64,000 nt of DNA from an uncultured Alphaproteobacteria bacterium (GTDB taxonomy: Bacteria > Pseudomonadota > Alphaproteobacteria > HIMB59). Shown here in pieces: positions 8,803 through 18,251 of the stretch (within the stretch, counting starts at the first letter, position 1; every line of letters begins with the position of its first letter). A program made the position numbers and the translations under genes. The DNA lies in the NCBI GenBank assembly GCA_902524245.1, contig CABZCN010000001.1, forward strand, positions 124,001 to 188,000. Reading direction: 5' to 3'. Below the pieces are notes generated by a model. The model did not search any database, was not told the DNA's origin, and saw nothing but the letters and a program-made list of their open reading frames with translations.

Positions 8803-9406
8803 TCTGATAATTTTTTTAGTTGCATTATCAACAAATCCTGCAATATCAAAAATTTATGAATATAAAAAATATTTAGAGGACAACAACATTCAACCTCTTG
8901 TTAAATCGTCTGAAGAAAATTCGGTTGATATTATTGAGTTTTCATCATTCAGTTGCTCACACTGTGCTGCATTTCACAATGAAACGCTTAAAGAATTAAA
9001 AGAAAGTAGCGTTTATAAAAATATTAATTTTTACTTAATTGATTTTCCTTTAAATCAAGCTGCTTTTTATGGAGCTATTATTGCAAATTGTAGTGAAAAA
9101 GTTCGTACAAGCTATGTTGACTCTGTCTATGAAAACTATGATGTTTGGACAAAAGCAAGTTCTGGAGAAGAAATTATTGAATTACTTAATAGCTATGGAT
9201 TACAACATGGTCTTGGGGACGAAGAGTTACAATCTTGCTTAAAAGATGAGAATTCTCATAATGAACTTTTATCCCTTCAAGTTGATGCTCAAAATATTTT
9301 TGGTGTTGAGAGCACCCCAACATTTTTAATTAATGGTGAGAAAGTTCAGGGTAATCGACCTGCGTCAGAATTTATAAAAATAATAAATAAAAAATTGAAT
9401 AATTAA
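8789..9406 (+). CDS. DsbA-family periplasmic thiol-disulfide oxidoreductase
   Basis: Periplasmic thioredoxin-fold protein (Thioredoxin_4/DsbA type) of about 205 residues. A signal peptide (ISLIIFLVALSTNPAIS) follows the ATG at 8789, which I prefer to an upstream TTG at 8765 because it puts the signal sequence at the N-terminus. The active site is CSHC in FSSFSCSHCAAFH and the cis-proline loop is STPTFLI. It would introduce disulfides into exported proteins; a DsbB partner is encoded at 48221. Confidence 0.87.
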   Translation: MKIISLIIFLVALSTNPAISKIYEYKKYLEDNNIQPLVKSSEENSVDIIEFSSFSCSHCAAFHNETLKELKESSVYKNINFYLIDFPLNQAAFYGAIIANCSEKVRTSYVDSVYENYDVWTKASSGEEIIELLNSYGLQHGLGDEELQSCLKDENSHNELLSLQVDAQNIFGVESTPTFLINGEKVQGNRPASEFIKIINKKLNN

Positions 9407-9407
9407 T

Positions 9408-12008
9408 TTGTTATCTTTAGATAAACTCTCAATTAAAGGTTTTAAATCTTTTGTAGAGCCAACAGATTTTGAAATCAAAAATGGTCTTACCGGTATAGTG
9501 GGTCCCAATGGTTGCGGAAAATCAAACATTGTTGAAGCAATAAGGTTTGGTTTAGGGGAAGTCTCTGCCAAACAACTTCGTGGCAAAGAGATTGATGATT
9601 TAATTTTCAATGGAACTGATAATCGGCCCTCATGGAATATCGCTGAAGTTGGTTTGTTTGTAAATATTGATGGAAGTGATTTAGAAAATAAATTTCAATC
9701 AAAACAATTAGAAATTGCTAGAAAGATATGGAGAGGAGAAGGAACGAATTCATTCATAAATGGTAAAGAGGTAAGGTTGAAAGATATTCAATTGCTATTT
9801 GCCGACGCCTCCACATCAGCTAGATCAACTTCAATAGTTAGTCAAGGTCGTATTGGAGCAATCACCCAAGCGAAACCAGAAGATAGAAAAATGGTTTTAG
9901 AGGAAGCAGCGGGAATACTTGGTCTGCAATCCAGAAGACATGATGCAGAGTTGAGGTTGAAAGGTGCCAATAATAATCTATTAAGAGTAGAGGATGTTAT
10001 TCAAACATACGAAGAACAGTTAGCTATTCTTAAAAAACAAGCTAAAGAAGCTGAAAGATTTAGAAATATATCAACTTTAATCAAGAATGCGGAAGCGTCT
10101 GTATTTTTCGTAAAAAGAAATGAACTTCAACTTATTCTTGAGAGACTTACTGAAGAAAAAGATAAAATAAAAGTAAAACTCGCTGATTTCCAGGGCGATG
10201 TATCAATTCAAGATCAAGCTTATGAAGATTTAAAAGTTAAAATTCCACCAATGAGAGAGAAATCATATTCATTGAATAGTGAACTTGATAGGTTGAATAT
10301 GACTGTAGAAAATCTTAAACAGGAAGAATTACGTTTTGAAGAGCACAAAATAAATCTCGAGCATCGTGTAAAACAACTTAATCAAGACTTACAAATTGAG
10401 CAAAAACAATTTGAAGAAACGACCAGTAAAATCAAAACTATTAGGAAAGATATTGAAGATTTATCCTCTAAGGAATTTGAAGCTGAAAATCGAGACAGCA
10501 ACGTCAATCAATCAGATAGAAGTTTATTAAACAATATTTCCTTTGATAAAAAATACGAAAATGCAGTAGCTGCAATTTTTGGTAAAGAACTTTTAGCATC
10601 ATTGGAACCTGATGATATTTATTATTGGAGAGAACACTCAGGTGAGCAGGCTAATAAAGAGTTTAGTTTTCATTGTGAACCAGCTTCTAAAGTTATCAAA
10701 GCTCCAAACCAAGTAATGAATAAGCTTAATAATGTTGCCATTGTATCTTCAAAAAAAGAAGGTTTAGAAAATCATACAAAAATAAATATTGGACAAGCTA
10801 TAGTCGATCTAGAGGGTAATTTGTGGCGTTGGGATGGACTTTTTATTTCCAGTAGTTATGAGGCTAATATCTCAACAATACTCTCAGAATTAAAAGAAAA
10901 GAGGCTAAACGATCTTAAAAAGCAAGTTCTTGAGTGGGAAAGAATTTTAGAGGTCACTGTTCAAAAAACCGAGGACTTAAATCAAAGAATAAAAACTGCT
11001 AAAGAAGAATTAGAAATTTCTGAAAACAATCCAGGAGATATTGATAGCAAAAGACAATTTTTACTTAATAAAATTAAGCAACTAGATGACGAAAAAAAAC
11101 TTTTTGACAATAAATTACAAGAGCAAGAAAATCTTTTAGAAAGCCTCTCAAAAGAGTTGAGAAATAAAGAACAAAATTACTCTGTTGTAAAGGAGGAGTT
11201 AATACGAAAGGAGTCAGAAATTTCAAATTATTCAAATAATTTAACTCAGCTCGCTCAATCATGTAGAGAAAAAATTAATGTTGATTTATTAAATTTAGAA
11301 AATGAGGTAGATAAATTCAAAAGAGATGAAGATTTAGAGACCGCAGAGAAAAGAGTATTAAGATTAAACGCTGAAAGGGAGAGAATTGGTGCTGTAAACT
11401 TACTTGCTGAAGATGAATATGTAAAATTAAGAGAGAAAGTTGATGAAACAATTAAAGATAAAAATGAAATTCAAGAATCTATAGAAAAGTTACGTGAGGC
11501 AATTAATAAAATTAATAAAGAAGGTGTATTGAGACTAAAAGAAGCTTTTAAAATTGTTAATGAAAATTTTGAGAGGCTATTTACTAAGTTATTTGGTGGA
11601 GGTAAAGCATATCTAAAACTTATCCAAAATGATGAAGATCCTTTAAACTCTGGTTTGGAGATATTTGCCAGTCCTCCAGGTAAGAAAATGCAAAATATAA
11701 CTTTATTATCTGGAGGTGAGCAGGCTTTAACTGCAATTTCATTATTATTTGCCGTATTTATAGCGAACCCATCACCTTTTTGTATATTGGATGAGGTTGA
11801 TGCTCCTCTAGATGACAATAATGTGGATAGATTTTGTAGTATGGTTGAAGAAATTTCAGAAAAAGTTCAAACCAAATTTATTATTGTTACTCATAATCGA
11901 ATGACAATGTCTAGAGTAGACAGACTCTATGGTGTTACAATGCCCGAGGAGGGAATTTCTCAAATAGTCTCTGTTGAATTAGAAGAAGCCGTAAAGTACG
12001 CTGAATAA
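9408..12008 (+). CDS. smc: Chromosome segregation protein SMC, short-armed
   Basis: Structural maintenance of chromosomes ATPase that loops and organises the nucleoid. Visible parts: Walker A GPNGCGKSN (about 33-41), Q-loop region IVSQGRIG, a coiled coil (about 170-355), the hinge (about 380-475), a second coil (about 485-660), then the signature LLSGGEQALTA (about 766) and Walker B FCILDEVDAPLDD (about 790). The head and hinge look complete, but at 866 residues it is about 300 shorter than most bacterial SMCs, all from the arms. It starts with TTG one base after the DsbA stop codon. No ScpA or ScpB gene is in the window. Confidence 0.94.
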   Translation: MLSLDKLSIKGFKSFVEPTDFEIKNGLTGIVGPNGCGKSNIVEAIRFGLGEVSAKQLRGKEIDDLIFNGTDNRPSWNIAEVGLFVNIDGSDLENKFQSKQLEIARKIWRGEGTNSFINGKEVRLKDIQLLFADASTSARSTSIVSQGRIGAITQAKPEDRKMVLEEAAGILGLQSRRHDAELRLKGANNNLLRVEDVIQTYEEQLAILKKQAKEAERFRNISTLIKNAEASVFFVKRNELQLILERLTEEKDKIKVKLADFQGDVSIQDQAYEDLKVKIPPMREKSYSLNSELDRLNMTVENLKQEELRFEEHKINLEHRVKQLNQDLQIEQKQFEETTSKIKTIRKDIEDLSSKEFEAENRDSNVNQSDRSLLNNISFDKKYENAVAAIFGKELLASLEPDDIYYWREHSGEQANKEFSFHCEPASKVIKAPNQVMNKLNNVAIVSSKKEGLENHTKINIGQAIVDLEGNLWRWDGLFISSSYEANISTILSELKEKRLNDLKKQVLEWERILEVTVQKTEDLNQRIKTAKEELEISENNPGDIDSKRQFLLNKIKQLDDEKKLFDNKLQEQENLLESLSKELRNKEQNYSVVKEELIRKESEISNYSNNLTQLAQSCREKINVDLLNLENEVDKFKRDEDLETAEKRVLRLNAERERIGAVNLLAEDEYVKLREKVDETIKDKNEIQESIEKLREAINKINKEGVLRLKEAFKIVNENFERLFTKLFGGGKAYLKLIQNDEDPLNSGLEIFASPPGKKMQNITLLSGGEQALTAISLLFAVFIANPSPFCILDEVDAPLDDNNVDRFCSMVEEISEKVQTKFIIVTHNRMTMSRVDRLYGVTMPEEGISQIVSVELEEAVKYAE

Positions 12009-12244
12009 TGGCAAATGATGAAGAAAATGATAATAAAAAGCCAAATATGCAAGGTCTTAGTTTTGCTTATAGAATCTCAACTGAATTATTAGGCGCTTTA
12101 ATTGTTTCTGTTGTTATTGGATTGTTGATTGATAAGGTGTTTGACAGTAAACCTATTGGTTTAATAACGTTGATAATACTTGGTTTTTTTGCAGGTTTAT
12201 TGAATATTTACAGGCTTATACGTCGCATAGAAAACTCTAAATAA
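12008..12244 (+). CDS. atpI: ATP synthase accessory protein AtpI
   Basis: A 78-residue membrane protein with two transmembrane helices, matching the AtpI/AtpZ family: LGALIVSVVIGLLIDK, then a short turn with DSKPIG, and ITLIILGFFAGLLNIYR. AtpI helps assemble the c-ring and may carry Mg2+. It opens the F0 gene cluster and overlaps the smc stop codon by one base (TAATG), so ATP synthase F0 expression may start upstream of or within smc. Confidence 0.88.
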   Translation: MANDEENDNKKPNMQGLSFAYRISTELLGALIVSVVIGLLIDKVFDSKPIGLITLIILGFFAGLLNIYRLIRRIENSK

Positions 12245-12261
12245 ATCTGTTTTATTACCTC

Positions 12262-13014
12262 ATGGCTAAGGGTGAGAGTCCTCTCAAACAGTTTGAAATA
12301 CAACCCATTGTTGACATTAATTTTCTAGGTTTTGATATCTCTTTTACTAATTCTGCTCTATGGATGACTATTACAACAGCGTTTATATTAATTTTTTTTA
12401 CAGTGCCTTTTTTAAAAGCAAAAAAAACAAACTCTGTAAGTGACCTTTACCCGACCAGAATGCAAGTTGCTGCTGAGCTTGGTTTTAATTTTATAAATAG
12501 TTTATTAGCAGACACTGTAGGCAAAGAGGGCAAAAAATATTTTCCTTTAGTTTTTACTTTGTTCATGTTTATTTTATTTGGAAATCTTTTTGGTATGATT
12601 CCTTACAGCTTTACTTTTACTAGCCATATCATAGTGACTTTAGCTCTTGCAATGGGTGTGTTTATTTTTGTTACAGTTTTAGGATTTGTAAAACATGGCG
12701 TAAAATTTTTTAGCTTTTTTGTTATCCCTGGCTTGCCTGTATATATGCTTCCTTTATTGATACCAATTGAAATTATATCTTATCTCTCTAGACCAATAAG
12801 CTTATCTGTCAGACTTTTTGCTAACATGCTTGCTGGTCATACTTTACTAAAAGTTTTTGCAGGATTTGTCTCTGCACTAGGTTTTTTTGGAATTTTGCCA
12901 TTAGTATTCATAATAGCTTTAACAGGTTTAGAAATATTAATAGCATTTTTGCAAGCATATGTTTTTGCAATATTAACATGTTTGTATATTAACGACGCTT
13001 TACACTTACACTAG
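12262..13014 (+). CDS. atpB: ATP synthase F0 subunit a
   Basis: Membrane subunit that forms the proton half-channels against the c-ring. The 250-residue protein has about six hydrophobic segments, the essential arginine in SLSVRLFANMLAGH (about 190), and the C-terminal segment EILIAFLQAYVFAILTCLYINDA. Length is normal. It lies 17 bases after atpI and 20 bases before atpE. Confidence 0.96.
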   Translation: MAKGESPLKQFEIQPIVDINFLGFDISFTNSALWMTITTAFILIFFTVPFLKAKKTNSVSDLYPTRMQVAAELGFNFINSLLADTVGKEGKKYFPLVFTLFMFILFGNLFGMIPYSFTFTSHIIVTLALAMGVFIFVTVLGFVKHGVKFFSFFVIPGLPVYMLPLLIPIEIISYLSRPISLSVRLFANMLAGHTLLKVFAGFVSALGFFGILPLVFIIALTGLEILIAFLQAYVFAILTCLYINDALHLH

Positions 13015-13022
13015 ATGAACAT

Positions 13023-13030
13023 AAGGAGGT
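13023..13030 (+). promoter_or_regulatory. Strong Shine-Dalgarno site of atpE
   Basis: AAGGAGGT ends four bases before the atpE ATG. It is a full match to the anti-Shine-Dalgarno sequence, whereas most starts in this window have weak or no such site. It fits the need for many c-subunit copies per ATP synthase. Confidence 0.8.
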
Positions 13031-13034
13031 AAAT

Positions 13035-13262
13035 ATGGAACTAGTTGAAGGACTAAAATACTTGGGTGCAGGTTTAGCAGTGATCGGCGTGATCGGTGCT
13101 GGAATTGGTATTGGCAATGTTTTTGCAGCTTTTATTACTGCTGTTGGAAGAAATCCAGCTGCAAGAAACGAAGTTTTTACCATGACAATGTTAGGTTTTG
13201 CCCTAGTTGAAGCTATTGCTTTATTTGCATTGGTCATAGCATTGGTTATTCTGTTTTCTTAA
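13035..13262 (+). CDS. atpE: ATP synthase F0 subunit c
   Basis: A 75-residue hairpin protein forming the rotor ring. The first helix is glycine-rich (LGAGLAVIGVIGAGIGIGNV), the polar loop is GRNPAARNE, and the second helix holds the ion-binding glutamate in FALVEAIALFAL. The glutamate and absence of Na+-type ligands point to proton coupling. It is translated from an unusually good ribosome site. Confidence 0.97.
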   Translation: MELVEGLKYLGAGLAVIGVIGAGIGIGNVFAAFITAVGRNPAARNEVFTMTMLGFALVEAIALFALVIALVILFS

Positions 13263-13279
13263 CAGGGACTGACTAACGG

Positions 13280-13738
13280 ATGCCTCAATTAGAACAAGTA
13301 GAGTTTTTTATATCTCAGCTTTTTTGGCTGGGTGTTTTTTTTGTAATACTGTTTACAGTATTGACATACATAACACTTCCTAAAATTAGAGCTTTTTTGA
13401 ATCAAAGAGATGATTTTGTAAAATCACATATCTCAAAACAAGATGAATTAATCAAAAAAGCTGAGTCAATAATTGAAAACTACGAAGCTAAACTTTCTGA
13501 GGCAAAGAACCAAGCATCACAAATTATTAATGATGCCAAAGATAAAGCTTTAAAAGAAAGTGAAGACTTAATCAAAGTTACTGAAGAAAAGATCCAACAT
13601 GAAATCAAACAAACTGAGGAAAGAGTCGCAAAAGAAAAGGATACTGCGATATCTGAACTAAACGATCAACTTAAAGACTCAGCAACTAATTTTTTGTCAA
13701 AAGTAACTAACATAGAAAAGGGTAATATCAATCTTTAA
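13280..13738 (+). CDS. atpF': ATP synthase F0 subunit b'
   Basis: Peripheral stalk subunit, 152 residues: one N-terminal membrane helix (about 12-32, FWLGVFFVILFTVLTYITLP) followed by a long charged coiled coil. Alphaproteobacteria carry a b' and b pair in this order, and the KIRAFLNQRDDFV segment after the helix is typical of b'. It overlaps the next gene by one base (TAATG). Confidence 0.92.
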   Translation: MPQLEQVEFFISQLFWLGVFFVILFTVLTYITLPKIRAFLNQRDDFVKSHISKQDELIKKAESIIENYEAKLSEAKNQASQIINDAKDKALKESEDLIKVTEEKIQHEIKQTEERVAKEKDTAISELNDQLKDSATNFLSKVTNIEKGNINL

Positions 13739-14223
13739 TGAGCTATTTATTTCAAGATCCTAAGTTCTGGTTATTAATTTCATTTATTACATTTATTATT
13801 CTAATGATTAAACCTTTCAAAAGTATGATGATTGGTGGTCTAGACTCAAAAATAAATGAAATAAAAGAAAATATTGATAAATCACTAGAATCCTTTTCTG
13901 AAGCTGAAATAAAGTTAAAAGAGGCAGAAAAACAAACTGAAGATTTATCAAACAAAATTGATGAGATTATCAACAATGCTAAGTCCCAGTCTGAAGCTAT
14001 CTCAAAAAATATAATTGATAAAACCGCCTTAACGATCCAATCAAAAGAAAAGAACTCTCTGGACAGAATAAAACAAATAGAGCTCTCTGCTGTCCAATCA
14101 ATCAAAAATCAGGCTTCAATTGAGCTGAACAAATTAATTATCAATTATTTTTCAGAAATATCTGAGGATAGTAAGGCTAAAATATTAAACAAAAGTATTA
14201 TTGATCTTAAAACCATTAATTAA
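13738..14223 (+). CDS. atpF: ATP synthase F0 subunit b
   Basis: Second peripheral stalk subunit, 161 residues, with an N-terminal membrane helix (FWLLISFITFIILMI) and a coiled coil to the end. It is the last F0 gene; no F1 genes (atpHAGDC) follow, as usual in alphaproteobacteria where F0 and F1 lie in separate operons. Confidence 0.92.
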   Translation: MSYLFQDPKFWLLISFITFIILMIKPFKSMMIGGLDSKINEIKENIDKSLESFSEAEIKLKEAEKQTEDLSNKIDEIINNAKSQSEAISKNIIDKTALTIQSKEKNSLDRIKQIELSAVQSIKNQASIELNKLIINYFSEISEDSKAKILNKSIIDLKTIN

Positions 14224-14294
14224 CAACTTTAACCACCACTGTTTTAAATAAGTATCTTTATCTATCACAATTTAAACTCTAAAATTAACCATAA

Positions 14295-15236
14295 ATGGCA
14301 GTTTATACCGAAGTATCTCTTTCTGAGGCTCAAGAATTATTTCAACCTCTAGGAAAAATAATTGAATTTGAGGGTATTAAAGAGGGAGTTGAAAATACTA
14401 ATTATTTAGTGAAATTAAGCGACAATAAAAAAATTATATTAACTCTATTTGAGAAAAGAACTGAAGAACAAGATTTACCTTATTTTAATAATTTAATGAA
14501 ATTATTTTATGATAATGGCATTTCTTGTCCATTAAGTTTGACTTTGAATAATAAAAACTTATTTAAAATAAAAGGTAAACCCTGTTGTATTTATAGTTTT
14601 ATTGAAGGTAGGCCAGTTGTTGAACCTAATTTAGAGCAATTAAAATCACTAGGAAATTCAATTGCTCAATTACATCAATTTGGAGATCATTCAGAACTTT
14701 TTAGAGAAAATATGATGCTATTGCCCACATGGAAGTTTATTACAAGTCAATTTTCTAAAAACGAAACAAAAATAAATTCTAGTGAATACAAATATATTTT
14801 GAATAACATTCATACATTAAGTGATAGTTTTCCCCAAAATTTAAGAAAGACAAACATTCACGCAGATTTATTTAAAGACAACATTTTTTTTGTTGGTAAT
14901 CAGGTTTCAGGATTTATAGATTTCTTTTTTTCCTGTACAGATACCATCATTTATGATTTGGCTACTTTTGTGAATGCTTGGTTTTTTTCAGAAAATAAAT
15001 TTATTGAAGAAAATTATGTGAGTTTCTTAAGATCTTATAAAGAGAATATCGAATTAACACCAGAAGAGAAAAGCCACTTTAATTTTTATTTAAAAGTGAG
15101 TGCAATTCGTTTTTTTTTAACAAGAATTTATGATTTAAATTTTAATCTTGAAGGAGACGTTAAACATAAAAATCCCTTGGAGTTTTTTGAAATATTTAAA
15201 TTTCATGAAAAAAATAATTTACAGGATTTTTTTTGA
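14295..15236 (+). CDS. thrB: Homoserine kinase, APH-fold type (ThrB2)
   Basis: Phosphorylates homoserine in threonine synthesis. The 313-residue protein is of the aminoglycoside-phosphotransferase fold rather than the GHMP type: the N-terminus GVENTNYLVKL, the catalytic loop NIHADLFKDNIFF (Asp about 197), and the metal-binding IDFFFSCTD. It precedes rnhA with a 4-base overlap, an arrangement common in alphaproteobacteria. Threonine synthase is encoded on the other strand close by (16899-18251). Confidence 0.9.
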   Translation: MAVYTEVSLSEAQELFQPLGKIIEFEGIKEGVENTNYLVKLSDNKKIILTLFEKRTEEQDLPYFNNLMKLFYDNGISCPLSLTLNNKNLFKIKGKPCCIYSFIEGRPVVEPNLEQLKSLGNSIAQLHQFGDHSELFRENMMLLPTWKFITSQFSKNETKINSSEYKYILNNIHTLSDSFPQNLRKTNIHADLFKDNIFFVGNQVSGFIDFFFSCTDTIIYDLATFVNAWFFSENKFIEENYVSFLRSYKENIELTPEEKSHFNFYLKVSAIRFFLTRIYDLNFNLEGDVKHKNPLEFFEIFKFHEKNNLQDFF

Positions 15237-15676
15237 TAAAGGTATACACAGATGGCTCATGTCTCGGAAACCCTGGAAATGGGGGTTGGGCGTTTTTAAT
15301 AATTAATAAAAATGATATTTCTTATAGAGCTGGATTTGAAAGAAATGTAACAAATAATCAAATGGAGCTAATGGCAACAATCAAAGCGTTAGAATTTCTT
15401 GATCAGCATAATGATATAAATCTTAATACCGATAGTAATTATGTTAAGCAAGGCATCACAAATTGGATATTTAATTGGAAAAAAAATAATTGGAAAACAT
15501 CATCTAAAAAGCCTGTAAAAAATAAAGAGCTTTGGGAACGATTAGACGAATTAAATCTTAATAAAAATATTAATTGGATTTGGGTAAAGGCACATAATGT
15601 CGATGAATTTAATAACCAAGTTGATGTTCTTGCTAGAAAAGCGGCAGAAAATTTAACTGAGTCTTCGTTTAACTAG
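15233..15676 (+). CDS. rnhA: Ribonuclease HI
   Basis: Degrades RNA in RNA:DNA hybrids. The 147-residue protein has the acidic catalytic set in place: DGSCLGNPG (D10-type), NQMELMATIKALE (E48-type), NTDSNYV (D70-type) and DVLARKAA (D134-type). Translation starts with TTG at 15233, overlapping the thrB stop codon. The 3' end overlaps the convergent M16 peptidase gene by 24 bp. Confidence 0.94.
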   Translation: MIKVYTDGSCLGNPGNGGWAFLIINKNDISYRAGFERNVTNNQMELMATIKALEFLDQHNDINLNTDSNYVKQGITNWIFNWKKNNWKTSSKKPVKNKELWERLDELNLNKNINWIWVKAHNVDEFNNQVDVLARKAAENLTESSFN

Positions 15677-16906
15677 TTCAGCTGTTTCAAGGTTTTCAAT
15701 AGGACCTATTGATGACAAAGTCAAATTTGAGTCTAATATTTTTTTTCTTGCTTTTTCAAGGTCCTCTAATTGCACAGAGTCAATCTTCGAAATAAATTCA
15801 TCGGGAGATCTGACTTTATTGTGCATTAAATAACTAGAAGCGTTAGATCTACATCTCGTTGAGATACTTTCCTCTCCTTTTAGAATTCCCACTTTAAATT
15901 TAGCTTTAGTCTTCGTTAATTCCTCCTCAGTAAAGGTATTGGCATTAATATTTAATTGATCGCATAGTACGGGTATTAATTCTTTAACTTCCTTATGCCC
16001 TGTGCCGGCATAGACATAAAAAATACCTGAGTCAGAAAAGAAATCACCACTGCTGTATATGCTATAAACCAATCCTCTTTTTTCTCGAATTTCTTGAAAT
16101 AATCTTGAAGACATACCAGAGCCAAGAAGTGTTGAATAAACTCTTGTTGCATAGTAAAGGTCTGAATGAATATCTACACCCTCAAAACCTAGTAATAACT
16201 TTACCTGTTCTAAATTTTTCTCTTGACGGTATTCTCCACCAACATAAGAAGACTTTGGAATATAATCGTCTTCGCCCAGAGGGAGATTTTGGAATTTCTC
16301 TTCAACAAGTTTAATTATTTTGTCCTCTTCAAAATTTCCTGATACAGAAAAAACCATTTTTTTTGGGTTATAGAATCCTTTCATAAAACCCTCTACTTCA
16401 TCCCTTGATATAGACTTTATAATTTCAGCCGTACCTAAAATTGACCTACCCATGGGTTGGTCCGGGTAAGCTAACTCGTCGAATTTATCAGCAACAATAC
16501 TATCTGGTTCATCAGCATACATTCCAATCTCTTGTAATATGACGCCTCTCTCTTTATCGAGTTCCTTAGAGTCAAAAGTTGAGAACTGCAATATATCGCT
16601 AATTACGTCTATGGATAGTTCAACATTTTCCTTTAAACCACTCATGTAATAAGCAGTTATTTCTCTTGAAGTATAGGCATTGTGAGAATTACCTACTAGC
16701 TCAACCTCTTTTGCTATTTGAGCAGCTGATCTATTTTTTGTTCCTTTGAATGCCATGTGCTCTAATAAGTGAGCAACACCATTAATTTCTTTTCGCTCAT
16801 TTCTTGCCCCGACCTTGTTCCACATTCCTACACTTACTGTTTTTACAGTGTCTACATAATCTGTTATCAAGGTCATTCCATTTTTAAGCTTATGAATATT
16901 AGGCAT
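15653..16906 (-). CDS. M16 family zinc peptidase (processing-peptidase-like)
   Basis: A 417-residue pitrilysin-family protein with the inverted zinc motif HLLEH at about residues 46-50 and the downstream glutamate in GVILQEIGM. It is similar to the beta subunit of the mitochondrial processing peptidase. Alphaproteobacteria carry such a gene after thrC. No signal peptide is evident, so a cytosolic place is likely. Substrate unknown. The start overlaps the thrC end by 8 bases, so it is the last gene of the long minus-strand operon. Confidence 0.9.
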   Translation of the reverse strand: MPNIHKLKNGMTLITDYVDTVKTVSVGMWNKVGARNERKEINGVAHLLEHMAFKGTKNRSAAQIAKEVELVGNSHNAYTSREITAYYMSGLKENVELSIDVISDILQFSTFDSKELDKERGVILQEIGMYADEPDSIVADKFDELAYPDQPMGRSILGTAEIIKSISRDEVEGFMKGFYNPKKMVFSVSGNFEEDKIIKLVEEKFQNLPLGEDDYIPKSSYVGGEYRQEKNLEQVKLLLGFEGVDIHSDLYYATRVYSTLLGSGMSSRLFQEIREKRGLVYSIYSSGDFFSDSGIFYVYAGTGHKEVKELIPVLCDQLNINANTFTEEELTKTKAKFKVGILKGEESISTRCRSNASSYLMHNKVRSPDEFISKIDSVQLEDLEKARKKILDSNLTLSSIGPIENLETAELVKRRLS

Positions 16907-18251
16907 GTGCTTCTATATAATCTCCTAGTTCCTTGTAATTGTTGTCTATAATTGCAAATTTCTCATCATTAAGAAATTTTATGTTTTTATCATATTTTAC
17001 ATTGTTACCTAATGCCTTTTGGACAGTTTCCTGAAATTTTACTGGATGGGCACAAGCAAGACACATTGCTTTTTTTAAATTTAATTTTTCCGCACATACT
17101 ATGCCAACAGCTGTATGAGGGTCTATTAAAATTTTGTAATTTTCATATATAATTTTAATTTGATTTTCAACCTCTTTAGAAGTTGCACTCTCAGATAAAA
17201 ATTTCTCAGATAATGGCTTATGAACAGAACTTTCTAATTTTTTATTATGTTCATTGTTTTGTATATTTTGAAAAAGCTCATTTGTTGCTCCTGGTCCAAG
17301 AAGCTCTGCTAAAAGTCTTTCAAAATTACTTGATATTGTTATATCCATGCTAGGGCTATTAGTTTTTACAACATTGTAAAGATGTAGATCATTATTGCTT
17401 ATAATTCGATGTAAAATATTATTCTCATTTGTCGCAACAATTAACTTATTTATTGGAAATCCCATTGACTTTAGCAAATGAGCAGAATATATATTTCCAA
17501 AATTACCACTTGGTACAACAAAATTATCAATCTTATGATTAAGATATGACCATGCATAATAAATTGATTGAGGTAGCACCCTAAACCAATTAATAGAATT
17601 CACTGCAGTAAAGCTATATTTATTATTTATATCTTTATCTCTAAAAAGTTTTTTTACTAAATTTTGACAATCATCAAAACTTCCATTTAGGGCAATGTTA
17701 AAGACATTTTTACCTCCACTAGTTGTCATTTGTTTTCTTTGGAAGAGAGATGTGGAGTTATGTGGGTGCAAAATAAAAATACTAATATTTTCAATATCTT
17801 TAAAGGCTTGAATTGCAGCAGAACCGGTATCGCCAGAAGTTGCTCCAATAACTACTAATTTTCTATCTAGTTTCTTTAAATAGTATTCATATATCTTAGC
17901 TAACAAACACATAGCGTAATCTTTAAAAGCTAGTGTCGGTCCATGAAATAAATTCAATAGATCGTTGTCACCTATGTTTGATATTGTAACAATTTCTTTA
18001 TCAAATTTACTATAAGCCTCCTCGATAATCTTTTTAATTGTTGGGGCATCAAATAAATCTGATAAAAAAGGGGTTAAAATGAAATTTGCTATTTCAAAAT
18101 AATTTTTTCCTTTAAAGGCGTTGATTTGATTGTTAGTAAATTTTGGAATTTCATTTGGAATAAATAGACCTCCATCTGGTGCTAGACCGAAATTTAGTAC
18201 CTGCTCAGCAGAGTACTCTTTTTTATCATCTCTTGTGCTTATATATTTCAT
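16899..18251 (-). CDS. thrC: Threonine synthase
   Basis: PLP enzyme that converts O-phosphohomoserine to threonine. The 450-residue protein has the PLP lysine in HGPTLAFKDYAM (Lys about 110), GATSGDTGSAAI, and the phosphate-binding region PSGNFGNI. The N-terminus MKYISTRDDKKEYSAEQVL is typical of the long bacterial type. It overlaps both neighbours by 4-8 bases. Confidence 0.95.
   Translation of the reverse strand: MKYISTRDDKKEYSAEQVLNFGLAPDGGLFIPNEIPKFTNNQINAFKGKNYFEIANFILTPFLSDLFDAPTIKKIIEEAYSKFDKEIVTISNIGDNDLLNLFHGPTLAFKDYAMCLLAKIYEYYLKKLDRKLVVIGATSGDTGSAAIQAFKDIENISIFILHPHNSTSLFQRKQMTTSGGKNVFNIALNGSFDDCQNLVKKLFRDKDINNKYSFTAVNSINWFRVLPQSIYYAWSYLNHKIDNFVVPSGNFGNIYSAHLLKSMGFPINKLIVATNENNILHRIISNNDLHLYNVVKTNSPSMDITISSNFERLLAELLGPGATNELFQNIQNNEHNKKLESSVHKPLSEKFLSESATSKEVENQIKIIYENYKILIDPHTAVGIVCAEKLNLKKAMCLACAHPVKFQETVQKALGNNVKYDKNIKFLNDEKFAIIDNNYKELGDYIEAHA

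Noticed and set aside
11471-11818. Open frame antisense to the smc 3' end
   Set aside because: Lies wholly within a well-supported smc gene and its residues mirror the complementary codons; no domain is visible.
12989-13237. Open frame antisense to atpE
   Set aside because: A shadow of the alanine- and glycine-rich c-subunit gene; no family similarity and no start signal.
14224-14294. Regulatory signal between atpF and thrB
   Set aside because: The 71 bases are plain AT-rich sequence; I found neither a convincing promoter nor a terminator hairpin.
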